From: Psychroserpens luteolus | GTDB taxonomy: Bacteria; Bacteroidota; Bacteroidia; Flavobacteriales; Flavobacteriaceae | Direction of reading: 5' to 3' | DNA length: 64,000 bases | Assembly: GCF_021032705.1 (NCBI RefSeq) | Contig: NZ_JAHVXI010000001.1 | Location: 248,001-312,000, forward strand | Part shown: positions 35,479 through 45,540 of the stretch, piece after piece | How positions within the stretch are numbered: the stretch's first letter is position 1 | Layout of the letters: every line of letters begins with the position of its first letter | Position numbers and translations under genes: made by a program | The notes under the pieces: model-generated | What the model was told of the DNA's origin: nothing | Seen by the model: only the letters and a program-made list of their open reading frames with translations | The model's database searches: none

Positions 35479-37923
35479 TTATTTTTTGAGTTTGATTTGT
35501 ATTTGCTTGTCTTTGGTTGTATCCCATTTCACAGGAACAGTTAGTATCTTTTTTTCTGAATCCCAAACTATATTTTTCTGCCCTTCGATTTTTATAAATT
35601 TTGAAGGCTCGTATTTCATATAAATATTCAGTTTTTTACCGTTAACTTTAATTCGTTTCGGTGCATTTTGAATATTATGAATAACCAAATCAATAGATTT
35701 ATCAGATAAATTAAGGTTAACTCCCGATTTTAACTCAAAATTAAATTTGAGATTTCTGCCTTTGAAATTGGATTTATACTCGACAATTTCATAAAAGCCT
35801 TTTTCAATTGCATTTCTATCATTTTTGTCATTGTATAACCTACGTTTACTGTTAGGTATTGAATTATCAAAATAATAGTGCAGTTGGAGTTCGTTACTAT
35901 TATAATCTTTGGTAGAGTTCATGGGTTGAGCCATTGGAACAAAAGCACCAGCTCTCACATACGTAGGAATAGAATTTTCTTTGGTGGCAACGGTTTTTGT
36001 TTGTCCGCCTTCAATTCTTTCTTCTGTGTAAAAATCAAACCATGTGGTATGCTTCGGAAAATAGACCTCTTTTTCTTTTTGTCCAGCCTTTAAGATTGGA
36101 GCCACTAAAATATCTTTTCCCCATAGATAGGTATCTGAATAGGTATATAAATCTGAATTACTAGGTTCTTCAAAAAATAGTGGTCGCATCAAAGGCGCTC
36201 CCGTTTGGTGATTCTCATACATCAAATTGTAATTGTACGGAAGCATTCTGTAACGCAATTCAATAGCTTGCTTTGCTAAAGTTTTAGCCTTATCACTTCT
36301 AAACACGGGTTCGCTGGCTACTTCCTCTTGCGCATGCGGACGATAAATGGGTTGAAATACACCATATTGTAACCATCTCACATAGAGTTCATCATCTAAA
36401 TTATTTCCTGCAAATCCGCCCAAATCACTATGCATATAAGCAAGTCCTTGCATCCCCATTTGAATTGCAATTTCAGGTTGCGGCTGCAGGCCTCCCCAAG
36501 TTCTATTGACATCTCCAGACCAAGGCACCATACCATAGCGTTGAGAACCAGAATAACCAGCGCGCATTAAAATAAAAGGTCGTTTATCTGGATTAGCTTC
36601 TAAACTAGATTCATATACTAATTTTGCCCAATCATGACCGTAGATGTTATGAACCTCATCAGCAGTTCCAGTGGCATGCTGCACCCAACTTGGATGTACT
36701 TCAGGTTCTCCAAGGTCTCCCCAAAATCCGTTGACACCTAATCGAGATAGGTCTTTATAAATGTTTTTGAACCAGGCATTTCCTTTATTATTATAAATAT
36801 CGATGATCCCTGTATTTCCAAAATAGAAATTATAGGTTGCTGGATGTCCTATAGAATCTTTAGCTAAAATATCTTTGGTAACCGCCTCATCCCAACGATT
36901 AGAAGTCGTAAGGATAAAAGGTTCAGTAATAAGAATAGTTTCTACATTTCTAGCTTTTAAATCGTCTACCATTTGCTTAGGATTTGGAAAAGAATCTCTA
37001 TCAAAAGCTAAGTTTCCCATGGTGCCTTTAATTTCTTTTCCAAACCAATATAAATCTAGAATGATAGCATCAACAGGAATATTTTCTTCTTTAAATTTAT
37101 CAATGGTTTCAATCACTTCTTTTTGTGAGTGGTATCCAAATCGGCTTGAGAAATTTCCTAAAGCCCAACGTGGTAACATGGGTTGTTTTCCTGTTAGATT
37201 TGTATAATTATCAACAATATCATACCAAGACTCACCAACAATAACCTGATAGGTCTTACGCCCTGAAATGGTTTCATAAGTGAGTGTATTATCACGTTTA
37301 CTATCTAGATCTAAAAATCCTATTGGTGCATTATCAAAATGAACCATGTATTTGTTAGACGAAATTACTATAGGTAATGTGTAGTTCATCAACTCAGATC
37401 GTGTTTCATAACCATAGTGCGCACGATTGTACAACTGTAATCTATTACCACGACGATTCATACCCAAAGCTCTTGCTCCACCACCATATAACACTTCATC
37501 TTTGGTAAGTTGAAATTGAATAGTTTCCAAACTATCAGTCTTTATATAACCTCCTTTTTCAGAAATAATATGCTTGTCTTTGAAGAAATACGATATTTGA
37601 AAAGGTGATTTCTTGACAGTTACGTAAAGCCCATTAGTTTTTAACAACACATCTTCACCGCGTTCTAATATTTGAATGTTAGACGTATTTGATTTTTTTA
37701 AAACAACAGCATGAGAATTTTCATTTAACGATTCACCGGCTGGAACAAAGGTCGTTTCTATAATTTCTGATGATAAAGGTTTGATGATATAGTAGCCATC
37801 ATTCACCTCAATTTTCAAATTAGAACCTTTAATTTCTGCACCTTTAAAAATACGGTTCGGATTTTGAGAAAATCCAATCGTAAAACAGCAAATGGCACTT
37901 ATTAAAAATAAAACAGTCTTCAT
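35479..37923 (-). CDS. Glycoside hydrolase family 31 alpha-glucosidase
   Basis: This 814-residue enzyme has a cleaved signal peptide ending 'CFTIGFSQ', so it is periplasmic or exported. It has an N-terminal beta-sandwich, a (beta/alpha)8 barrel and C-terminal beta domains of GH31 type. The catalytic nucleophile lies in 'GFWGDLGEPE' and the acid/base Asp in 'PWSGDVNRTWGGL'. 'LDLYWFGKEIKG' and 'HSDLGGFAG' are further family landmarks. The expected activity is release of glucose from non-reducing ends of maltodextrins, perhaps including alpha-1,6 branches. It abuts the esterase gene (0 bp gap) and precedes the two GH13 genes. Confidence 0.93.
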   Translation of the reverse strand: MKTVLFLISAICCFTIGFSQNPNRIFKGAEIKGSNLKIEVNDGYYIIKPLSSEIIETTFVPAGESLNENSHAVVLKKSNTSNIQILERGEDVLLKTNGLYVTVKKSPFQISYFFKDKHIISEKGGYIKTDSLETIQFQLTKDEVLYGGGARALGMNRRGNRLQLYNRAHYGYETRSELMNYTLPIVISSNKYMVHFDNAPIGFLDLDSKRDNTLTYETISGRKTYQVIVGESWYDIVDNYTNLTGKQPMLPRWALGNFSSRFGYHSQKEVIETIDKFKEENIPVDAIILDLYWFGKEIKGTMGNLAFDRDSFPNPKQMVDDLKARNVETILITEPFILTTSNRWDEAVTKDILAKDSIGHPATYNFYFGNTGIIDIYNNKGNAWFKNIYKDLSRLGVNGFWGDLGEPEVHPSWVQHATGTADEVHNIYGHDWAKLVYESSLEANPDKRPFILMRAGYSGSQRYGMVPWSGDVNRTWGGLQPQPEIAIQMGMQGLAYMHSDLGGFAGNNLDDELYVRWLQYGVFQPIYRPHAQEEVASEPVFRSDKAKTLAKQAIELRYRMLPYNYNLMYENHQTGAPLMRPLFFEEPSNSDLYTYSDTYLWGKDILVAPILKAGQKEKEVYFPKHTTWFDFYTEERIEGGQTKTVATKENSIPTYVRAGAFVPMAQPMNSTKDYNSNELQLHYYFDNSIPNSKRRLYNDKNDRNAIEKGFYEIVEYKSNFKGRNLKFNFELKSGVNLNLSDKSIDLVIHNIQNAPKRIKVNGKKLNIYMKYEPSKFIKIEGQKNIVWDSEKKILTVPVKWDTTKDKQIQIKLKK

Positions 37924-38880
37924 TTAATTGGCTAATAAAAATAATAATGGTTGATCTAATCGTTTGTTCCATGAACTTTCAGAATGATCTGTTCCTTCAA
38001 AAAATAAGTTTTTAGAATTTGTTTCTGTATATCCTTTTTGCTTTAAAATCTTGTCTACACGAGGTGCAAATTTTGGATAAAATTGATCTAAGGTTTTATT
38101 TCCGTAATCAAAATACAGCTTGTGGGTTTTTGAGGATGGCAAGTGGTCTTCCATATATTTAAATATAGCCTCAGGATAAGGATTGTTAGGCATTGGCATT
38201 GCACCAACCCAATGTGTTGAAATACATCCTGCTGCTCCAAAAGTATCTGGATATTCTGAAATAGCATACATCGACATTAAGCCACCCATACTTGAACCTG
38301 CCACAACCGTATGCTCTTTTTCAGGTAGAGTTGAGTAAGTTCTATCAATGACTGGTTTTAATTCTTCAACAAGGAATTTTAAATAATTATCACCATTTAA
38401 TTTCACATCAAAATTGTTCTTTTTGGCCATGGCAATTAAAGAATCTTGTGTTGTTTTATTGATGTACTCAAATGACTTTTCAGGAAATAGATCCAGCCAT
38501 CTTATTTGTGGAATATTATGAACACCTACAACGATAAAATCTTTGGTTTTTTTGTTATTCATTAGTTTTGAAGCCCAATCATCAACTTTCCATTCTTGTT
38601 TATTCCAAGTGGTTGTAGAATCAAATAAATTTTGTCCATCATGCATATACAATACAGCATATGACTTCTTTTTAGAATAATTTTTTGGCAACCAAACATC
38701 AACAGGTCTTGGTTTAATATACTGTGATGGAAAAGCTTCAACGCGATGCAAAGTCCCTTCATAAAGGACCGCTTCTTTTAGTTGCTTAAATGTAATATCA
38801 TCTGTATTGGAGCTGCTTTCATTTTGAGATTGACTATCAAAAGACCATAATATCAAAACCATTAGAATATATCGTTTCAT
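37924..38880 (-). CDS. Exported alpha/beta-hydrolase, putative esterase (Fes/IroE-like)
   Basis: This 318-residue protein has a signal peptide ('LWSFDSQSQ') and an esterase-D-like alpha/beta fold. The oxyanion and nucleophile region is 'VVAGSSMGGLMSMYAISEY' (Ser in GSSMGG) and the catalytic His is in 'EGTDHSESSWNKR'. 'SYAVLYMHDGQNLFDS' is the conserved start of the domain. The family includes carbohydrate esterases and siderophore esterases. Its place inside the starch operon, with no gap to GH31 and 1 bp from the upstream GH13, suggests a substrate that is an acylated glucan or a lipid-linked or other ester met during starch use. The substrate is not known. Confidence 0.85.
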   Translation of the reverse strand: MKRYILMVLILWSFDSQSQNESSSNTDDITFKQLKEAVLYEGTLHRVEAFPSQYIKPRPVDVWLPKNYSKKKSYAVLYMHDGQNLFDSTTTWNKQEWKVDDWASKLMNNKKTKDFIVVGVHNIPQIRWLDLFPEKSFEYINKTTQDSLIAMAKKNNFDVKLNGDNYLKFLVEELKPVIDRTYSTLPEKEHTVVAGSSMGGLMSMYAISEYPDTFGAAGCISTHWVGAMPMPNNPYPEAIFKYMEDHLPSSKTHKLYFDYGNKTLDQFYPKFAPRVDKILKQKGYTETNSKNLFFEGTDHSESSWNKRLDQPLLFLLAN

Positions 38881-38881
38881 A

Positions 38882-40834
38882 CTATTCTGTTTTAGTTGTT
38901 AGTAATAATGGACCTTTAACAGATAAGTCTATGGCATCATTCCAATCAAAGGTTTCACCTGTAATAATGTTTGTTAATGTTTTTCCGTCAAGACCAATTT
39001 CAGTATAACGTTTTAGATCTATAGTAATTGGCTCATCATTTTTATTGATGATCAAAACTACCGTTTCATTGCCAAGTGTTCTAAATAAGAAATACGTGCC
39101 CATAAATGGTGAGAAATGAACTGTTTTACCATCATGAATAGCTTTACTGTTTTTTCTATAATTAAGAAGCTTTGACATGAATGATTGCATTTCTTTTTGC
39201 TCTATTGACAAGCCTTCTCCAGTAAAAGCATTTACAGTATCGCCTTCCCAGCCACCTGGAAAATCAGTTCTAATGAGTCCATGATCACCAGGAATTGCTG
39301 TATCATCCATCAATATTTCTGTACCATAATAAATTTGAGGTATTCTTGGTAGCATTAACATGTAACTCAATGCCATTTTAGTTTTAACGGCATCTTCACC
39401 GAACTCAGTATACACTCTACTCTTATCATGATTTCCCATAAAAATCATAATATCATTAGGATTGGCATAACTGAAATCATTAGCCAAACCTTCATAGAGC
39501 TTTACTAAACCTTTATCCCAAGATTCTTCTTCATTTATACCATCTTTTATAGCCTTGGTCATTGGAAAGTCCATAGTAGACTTTAAATTAGACTCGTATC
39601 CATCTTTATTATTATTACCTGTTTGCCAATACCCAACTAAAAGCGGATTGTAACTCCATTCTTCGCCGACAATTGAGAAGTTAGGATATTCTTTCATAAT
39701 TGATCCTGCCCAATTTGCCATAAAATCTTTATCTGGATATGGATACGTATCTTGACGAATTCCTCCTAATTCAAGTGTTTCAATCCACCAAATACTATTC
39801 TGGATAATATAGGTTGCTAAGAATGGATTACGCTGATTTAAATCTGGCATTCCTTCTACAAACCAACCATCTGTATTTCCCTTACGATCTGCATTTGAGG
39901 CATACAAATCTTGATTTGTAGTACGTCTATGATTAGAAAACGTCGTAACTTTCCAATTCCAATTCTCAATATTGTCTTCGTAGTTTTTTTGATTATTCAC
40001 CCAATCTTTAAATGGTAAATCTTTCATCCACCAATGCTCTAAGCCACAGTGATTAGCCACTTGATCCATGATTAGCATCATGCTTTTTTCTCTTAGTTTG
40101 GCAGATAGCTCTTTGTACTCTTCAAGCGTTCCAAAACGAGGATCTACCTTATGGTAATCTGTTATTGCATAACCATGATACGAGCCTTGAGGCATATCAT
40201 TTATTAAAACAGGAGTTGGCCATACAGCAGTATAACCTAGATCATGAATATAATCTATGTTATTAATTATTCCTCTTAGGTCTCCACCATGCCTTGCATA
40301 ACCATCAGTTCTATCTATACTAGTTTGCTTTAAACCTTCAACAATATCATTTGACGGATCTCCATTCGAAAAACGGTCTGGTGTAATTAGAAAAACAGCA
40401 TCACTGCTATCAAAGCCTATAAAATCTTCGGCTGGCTTTAATCGATTTTTCAATTGATACGTGTGGATCAATTCATCACCACTTCCATTTTTAAATTTTA
40501 TATTAAAGGTTCCAGCAGAAGCGGTTTCAGAAATTAATAGATCAATGAATAAGTAATTATTACTATTATCACCTTTATTTACTTTTTCTATAGATACGCC
40601 TTTATAAGAAATACTTGGTGTATACTCTGCAATATTATTATGCTTAACCAATAACTGTAATTTGTCATTTTCAAAACCAATCCACCAGTTAGGTGGTTCG
40701 ATACGTTCAATATCGTTTTTATCAATAAGTTCTGGTGAATTCCCATTAACAACATCATTAGTTGAAGATTGGTCTTTACAGGATACACTTAAAGCAATGA
40801 TACATGAGAAAAATAAATACATCTGTTTTTTCAT
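38882..40834 (-). CDS. susA: GH13 maltodextrinase/neopullulanase-like lipoprotein (SusA-like)
   Basis: This 650-residue lipoprotein ('IALSVSC', Cys19) has an N-terminal cyclomaltodextrinase-type domain starting 'IERIEPPNWWIGF' (about residues 43-130), then a GH13 catalytic domain: 'LIMDQVANHCGLEH' (I), 'GGIRQDTYPYPD' with D362 (II), 'SIVGEEWSYNP' with E391 (III) and 'IFMGNHDKSRV' with D470 (IV). This order fits SusA-type neopullulanases that cut maltodextrins and cyclodextrins. The Cys anchor places it in the envelope. It lies 31 bp downstream of the GH65 gene. Confidence 0.92.
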   Translation of the reverse strand: MKKQMYLFFSCIIALSVSCKDQSSTNDVVNGNSPELIDKNDIERIEPPNWWIGFENDKLQLLVKHNNIAEYTPSISYKGVSIEKVNKGDNSNNYLFIDLLISETASAGTFNIKFKNGSGDELIHTYQLKNRLKPAEDFIGFDSSDAVFLITPDRFSNGDPSNDIVEGLKQTSIDRTDGYARHGGDLRGIINNIDYIHDLGYTAVWPTPVLINDMPQGSYHGYAITDYHKVDPRFGTLEEYKELSAKLREKSMMLIMDQVANHCGLEHWWMKDLPFKDWVNNQKNYEDNIENWNWKVTTFSNHRRTTNQDLYASNADRKGNTDGWFVEGMPDLNQRNPFLATYIIQNSIWWIETLELGGIRQDTYPYPDKDFMANWAGSIMKEYPNFSIVGEEWSYNPLLVGYWQTGNNNKDGYESNLKSTMDFPMTKAIKDGINEEESWDKGLVKLYEGLANDFSYANPNDIMIFMGNHDKSRVYTEFGEDAVKTKMALSYMLMLPRIPQIYYGTEILMDDTAIPGDHGLIRTDFPGGWEGDTVNAFTGEGLSIEQKEMQSFMSKLLNYRKNSKAIHDGKTVHFSPFMGTYFLFRTLGNETVVLIINKNDEPITIDLKRYTEIGLDGKTLTNIITGETFDWNDAIDLSVKGPLLLTTKTE

Positions 40835-40865
40835 AATTATACTAGTTTAAATGTGTCGTTGTATA

Positions 40866-43172
40866 TTACACGGTTACTAAATTATTTGGGCTTATGGTTA
40901 CTATTTTACCATTAACCATAATATCTAAATCGTTATGCCCTTCAAGTTCAAAATGTGTATGCCCTTTACAGGCATTAACTTTTATGATTTGATTTCTAAA
41001 GTTCACTTTAAAGGAATATCCTTCCCATTGCTCTGGAATTTTTGGCTCAAATGATACTGTATTATTAACGACTCTCATTCCTCCAAAACCTTCAACAATA
41101 CTCATCCATGTACCTGCCATTGATGTAATATGTAAACCTTCTTCTACCTCTTTATTGTAATCATCCAAATCCAAACGCGATGTTCTCAAGTAGAACTCAT
41201 AAGCCTGCTCCATACGACCCAATTTAGCAGCTTGAATACTATGTACACATGGTGACAGAGAGCTTTCGTGAACTGTAAAAGGTTCGTAAAAATCAAAATG
41301 ACGCTCTAATTCTTCGGTAGAAAATTGATCTTCGAAAAAGTAGAATCCTTGTAAAATATCGGCTTGTTTAATATATGGAGAACGTAAAATCCTGTCCCAT
41401 GACCATTTCTGATTAATAGGACGTTGCGATACGTCTAAATCTGAAACCGTTATCAATTCTTTATCTAGGAAGCCATCTTGCTGTAAATAGACATTTTTTT
41501 CTTCTGAAAATGGAAAGTACATATGATCTGCAACGTTTTTCCATTGCGATAACTCTGCTTTTGACAGCTTGACTTTATTCATTATTCTGGTATAATCAGA
41601 ACTATACTCAGCTTCAATCTTATTGATATTTTCTAAGGTATAGTCAATACACCATTTAGCAATGTAGTTTGTATACCAATTGTTATTGACGTTGTTCTCA
41701 TATTCATTTGGACCAGTCACACCTAGAATAACGTAGTGTTGTTTTGCCTCAGAAAATGTAGCACGCTGTTGCCAAAACCTTGCAATACCAATTAATACTT
41801 CTAGACCTTTTTGAGGTATATAACTATAATCTCCAGTATAGCGATGGTAATTAAAAATGGCGAATGCAATGGCTCCATTTCGATGAATCTCTTCAAAGGT
41901 AATTTCCCATTCATTATGACATTCTTCACCATTCATAGTTACCATAGGGTATAATGCAGCACCATTAGTGAATCCTAATTTTTCAGCATTTTCAATAGCT
42001 TTCTGCAAGTGATTGTATCGATATTCTAAAAGGCTTTTCGCAACATTTTGATCTTTGGTAGCCATGTAAAAAGGAATACAATAAGCTTCGGTATCCCAAT
42101 AGGTGCTTCCACCATACTTTTCTCCTGTAAATCCTTTTGGACCAATATTTAATCGTGCATCTTTACCAAGATAGGTTTGGTTTAACTGAAAAATATTAAA
42201 TCGTATACCTTGTTGAGCAGCAACATCACCTTCGATTGTGATATCTGCCATATCCCAAATTTTAGCCCAAGCTGTCTTTTGTTGCTCTAGAAGTGTATCA
42301 AATCCAATTTCAGAAACCATATTTAGGGTTTTCTTCGCTATTGAAATTAATTCATTCTTGTCATGATTTCTATCGGTAGTATAACCACCAAACTTAGTAA
42401 GTGTAATTGTATCCCCTTTAGATACCTGATTTTTGTAAGTAAAATCAATTCTGTCAATAGTATCATTTATAGTTTTATCCTGTTTTAAGATCTTACCATT
42501 TAATGAGACTTGAGTTTGCATAGAAGTACACACATAAAAATGCGTTTTCATGGTTTTAGACACAATAAATGCTTGCTCTTTTTCGTGATTCACACTTAAG
42601 ACATCCCAAAACTTATCATCCCAATTTGAATCTTCATTGGTAATACCGTTATCTAGATATGGTGAAAAATCAATCTGGGCATCATTATTAATAGGCGTCA
42701 CATTATATGCAATAGCACCTATTTCATCAACGTCCAAACTTAAAAACCGTTTAGTCTCTACTTTAACTTGAATAAAATTTTGGAGTGTAGCTGTAAAACT
42801 TCTTGACAGCCAACCTTCTTTCATGTTTAGTTCTCTTCGGAAATCGTCAACCTTATTACAATTGGCTAAATCTAAAACTTCGCCATTTACAGTAACATTA
42901 ATTCCTATCCAGTTTGGTGCATTTAACACCTTGGCAAAATATTCTGGATAGCCATTTTTCCACCAACCTACTCTTGTTTTATCTGGATAGTAAACGCCTG
43001 CGACATAACTTCCTTGAAATGTAGCTCCAGAATAATGCTCTTCAAAATTAGCACGTTGCCCCATTGCTCCATTGCCTAAGCTCATCAAGCTTTCTGATGA
43101 CTTGACACGGTCGGCATCAAAGCCCTCCTCTATGATTGACCAGTTATCTGGTTGTATATAATTGTTATTCAT
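40866..43172 (-). CDS. GH65 maltose phosphorylase
   Basis: The 768-residue cytoplasmic protein (no signal peptide) splits maltose with phosphate into beta-glucose 1-phosphate and glucose. 'GSTYWDTEAY' and 'MNGEECHNEWEITFEE' line the (alpha/alpha)6 barrel. The general acid is E490 in 'GVTGPNEYENNVNNNWYTN', the same motif that carries the acid Glu in Lactobacillus maltose phosphorylase, and 'TVHESSLSPCVH' is the phosphate-binding loop. The gene for beta-phosphoglucomutase is directly upstream (17 bp), which matches the beta-anomer product and favours maltose over trehalose or kojibiose. The linkage specificity is inferred from context. Confidence 0.92.
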   Translation of the reverse strand: MNNNYIQPDNWSIIEEGFDADRVKSSESLMSLGNGAMGQRANFEEHYSGATFQGSYVAGVYYPDKTRVGWWKNGYPEYFAKVLNAPNWIGINVTVNGEVLDLANCNKVDDFRRELNMKEGWLSRSFTATLQNFIQVKVETKRFLSLDVDEIGAIAYNVTPINNDAQIDFSPYLDNGITNEDSNWDDKFWDVLSVNHEKEQAFIVSKTMKTHFYVCTSMQTQVSLNGKILKQDKTINDTIDRIDFTYKNQVSKGDTITLTKFGGYTTDRNHDKNELISIAKKTLNMVSEIGFDTLLEQQKTAWAKIWDMADITIEGDVAAQQGIRFNIFQLNQTYLGKDARLNIGPKGFTGEKYGGSTYWDTEAYCIPFYMATKDQNVAKSLLEYRYNHLQKAIENAEKLGFTNGAALYPMVTMNGEECHNEWEITFEEIHRNGAIAFAIFNYHRYTGDYSYIPQKGLEVLIGIARFWQQRATFSEAKQHYVILGVTGPNEYENNVNNNWYTNYIAKWCIDYTLENINKIEAEYSSDYTRIMNKVKLSKAELSQWKNVADHMYFPFSEEKNVYLQQDGFLDKELITVSDLDVSQRPINQKWSWDRILRSPYIKQADILQGFYFFEDQFSTEELERHFDFYEPFTVHESSLSPCVHSIQAAKLGRMEQAYEFYLRTSRLDLDDYNKEVEEGLHITSMAGTWMSIVEGFGGMRVVNNTVSFEPKIPEQWEGYSFKVNFRNQIIKVNACKGHTHFELEGHNDLDIMVNGKIVTISPNNLVTV

Positions 43173-43189
43173 TTTCTTTTACAAATCAA

Positions 43190-43882
43190 TTATTGATTGA
43201 TACTTTTTTTTGATTGTTTTTCGATTTTTCCAGAAATAATGTCTGTTATAAAGGTTTTAGACATTTTGGTAAAATCTTTAAATACATAATCTGCCTCATG
43301 CAGCACACTATTTTCACCTATCCCAATAGATATCATACCGGCTGTATTTGCTGCTTGAATTCCAGCAACAGAATCCTCAAATACAATACAATTTTCAGGC
43401 TCAATATTTAATAGTTTTGCGCCTATTAAAAACACCTCAGGATCTGGTTTTGCTTTAGACACATCGTTACCATCTACAACAGATTGGAACTTGTCTAAAA
43501 GGTTTACTTTAGTTAGAATTGATCTTGCATTTCTACTTGCCGAACCTAAAGCTATTCCTTGCTGTTTTTCAACAAGAAAATTTAAAGTTTCGGTGACATC
43601 AGGCAAAATCTCTGAGTCGTCCATAGTATTAATATAACTCAGATAATTGTCATTTTTCAAACCCATGAGTCTCATGAATTCATCTTGCGAAAGGGATGTA
43701 CTTCCCCATTCTAATATTTTTTCTAATGAACGTACTCTACTAACGCCTTTGAGTTGTTCATTTTGTACTTCGGAAAAATCTATGCCAATACTATTGGCTA
43801 ATTTTTTCCAAGCTAAAAAGTGATACTTTGCTGTATCAACAATAACACCATCTAGGTCAAATATGAATCCTTTTTTATTCAT
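43190..43882 (-). CDS. pgmB: Beta-phosphoglucomutase
   Basis: This 230-residue HAD-superfamily enzyme converts beta-glucose 1-phosphate to glucose 6-phosphate. The nucleophile and acid/base Asp pair is D9/D11 in 'GFIFDLDGVIVDTAKYHFLAW'. The cap residues 'QLKGVSRVRSLEKIL' and 'GSASRNARSIL' as well as 'KAKPDPEVF' and 'VFEDSVAGIQAA' match the beta-PGM type. I start at the ATG at 43882, since the longer frame begins at TTG. It overlaps the end of the MFS gene by 8 bp, and it feeds from the adjacent GH65 phosphorylase. Confidence 0.93.
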   Translation of the reverse strand: MNKKGFIFDLDGVIVDTAKYHFLAWKKLANSIGIDFSEVQNEQLKGVSRVRSLEKILEWGSTSLSQDEFMRLMGLKNDNYLSYINTMDDSEILPDVTETLNFLVEKQQGIALGSASRNARSILTKVNLLDKFQSVVDGNDVSKAKPDPEVFLIGAKLLNIEPENCIVFEDSVAGIQAANTAGMISIGIGENSVLHEADYVFKDFTKMSKTFITDIISGKIEKQSKKSINQ

Positions 43883-45497
43883 TGATTTCAATCGTTGCTT
43901 TATCGTTTACTCTAAGTGTTAAAATTCCGGCCAAAATCATCATCATTCCTCCAATAACTAGTGCATAGATAGGTTCGCCTCCAAATAGTTTATTTAATAC
44001 ATAGCCTAAAATACCAGCTGAGACAATTTGTGGAATAACGATAAAGAAATTAAATACTCCCATATAATACCCCATTTTACTCTCAGGAAGAGCACCAGCT
44101 AACATCGCATAAGGCATAGAAAGAATACTTGCCCAAGCAATACCTATTCCAACCATTGCTATAAGCAATCCTGTATTGGATGTTATGAAAAAAATCGAAA
44201 TAAGACCTAACCCACCTGCAATTAGGCATAACATATGGGTTACTTTTCTACTAAATCTTCTAGCTAAGAAAGGCAATAAAAGAGCAAAAAGAGCAGCTAT
44301 ACCATTGTAAACCGCAAAGCAAACACCAACCCAATCACCTCCTTCATTGTATTGATCGTTCACATAGGTTAATCTCTCGTTTGTTGTATTAGTTAGGTTT
44401 AGACTTTTAGAAAATTCTTTGTCTCTTAGAAAATCGATAATTCCTTTAGAGAGTAATACGTCTTCACTACCTTCATATTTGTTTTTTAATGACTCCATTT
44501 CAGAATCGGCAGCATTAATTCGTTTTAGCAAGCTTCGTTCTGGACTTGGCACAAATACACTTTTTATCTTTTCAGAAAATGAAATATCATCAAGCTTGGC
44601 GATTCCATCTTTACGATTTTGTGTTAAGATTTCGGCTTTAAACTTTGAGTACATTTCATCAAATTGTGCTGTTGACACTTTCATATCATATACATGGCTA
44701 GTAATAGATGTGGTGGTATAGATCCACATCGAGAATAGTGCAAACCAAGTAAAAAATTGCACTAATGACAATTGCTTCATTGTTTTAGGCATTTTAAAAA
44801 TACCCATAAATGACTCTTTAATCCCGTCAAATACTCCAACCTCGGCATTTTCTTTCCTAAATGCTTCCATATCTTCTGGAGGATATTCTTTTGTCGTTAA
44901 AATTGTCCAAAGTACAGTTCCAAAAAATGCAATTGCACCCAAATAAAATGACCATTTTACAGAAGCAGGCAAACCAGATGTTGATTCATCCTCAACTCCA
45001 AACCAGTTTTTAAGCATATAGGGTAACATCGAAGCTACTACAGCTCCAATACCAATAAAAAAGCTTTGCATAGCAAATCCCCTAGTACGTTGTTCCTCAG
45101 GCAATAAGTCACCAACAAAAGCTCTAAAAGGTTCCATTGAAATATTAATAGACGCATCCATAATCCATAATGTTCCGGCTGCGACCCATAACATAGGGGA
45201 ATTTGGCATCACAATTAAAGCTAAAGATGCTAGAATTGCACCAAGTAAAAAGTAAGGACGTCTTCGTCCTAACTTGGGGTGCCAAGTTCGATCACTGAAA
45301 TAACCAATAATTGGCTGCACAATGAGACCAGTAACGGGAGCGGCCAACCATAAAATTGGTAGTTCGTCTTTACTTGCACCAAGGGTTTCAAAAATTCTGC
45401 TGACGTTTGCATTTTGTAATGCAAATCCGAATTGTATTCCTAAGAAACCGAAACTCATGTTCCAGATTTCCCAAAAACCAAGCGCGCGCTTTTTCAT
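43875..45497 (-). CDS. MFS sugar transporter (maltose/maltodextrin carrier)
   Basis: This 540-residue inner-membrane carrier has twelve predicted helices and the MFS loop 'GYFSDRTWHPKLGRRRPYF' between helices 2 and 3, typical of the SLC45/GPH-like disaccharide transporters. It is predicted to import maltose for the cytoplasmic phosphorylase made from the next genes. Between helices 7 and 8 there is an unusual polar insert of about 110 residues (about 270-380), with Lys/Glu-rich helix-forming sequence ('TAQFDEMYSKFKAEIL', 'SLLKRINAADSEMESLKNKY'). It is the first gene of the minus-strand arm, 130 bp downstream of the LacI-type regulator. Confidence 0.9.
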   Translation of the reverse strand: MKKRALGFWEIWNMSFGFLGIQFGFALQNANVSRIFETLGASKDELPILWLAAPVTGLIVQPIIGYFSDRTWHPKLGRRRPYFLLGAILASLALIVMPNSPMLWVAAGTLWIMDASINISMEPFRAFVGDLLPEEQRTRGFAMQSFFIGIGAVVASMLPYMLKNWFGVEDESTSGLPASVKWSFYLGAIAFFGTVLWTILTTKEYPPEDMEAFRKENAEVGVFDGIKESFMGIFKMPKTMKQLSLVQFFTWFALFSMWIYTTTSITSHVYDMKVSTAQFDEMYSKFKAEILTQNRKDGIAKLDDISFSEKIKSVFVPSPERSLLKRINAADSEMESLKNKYEGSEDVLLSKGIIDFLRDKEFSKSLNLTNTTNERLTYVNDQYNEGGDWVGVCFAVYNGIAALFALLLPFLARRFSRKVTHMLCLIAGGLGLISIFFITSNTGLLIAMVGIGIAWASILSMPYAMLAGALPESKMGYYMGVFNFFIVIPQIVSAGILGYVLNKLFGGEPIYALVIGGMMMILAGILTLRVNDKATIEINE

Positions 45498-45540
45498 AAT
45501 AGTATGTTTAAATTAATACTATTGACAAGCGATAAAACTT

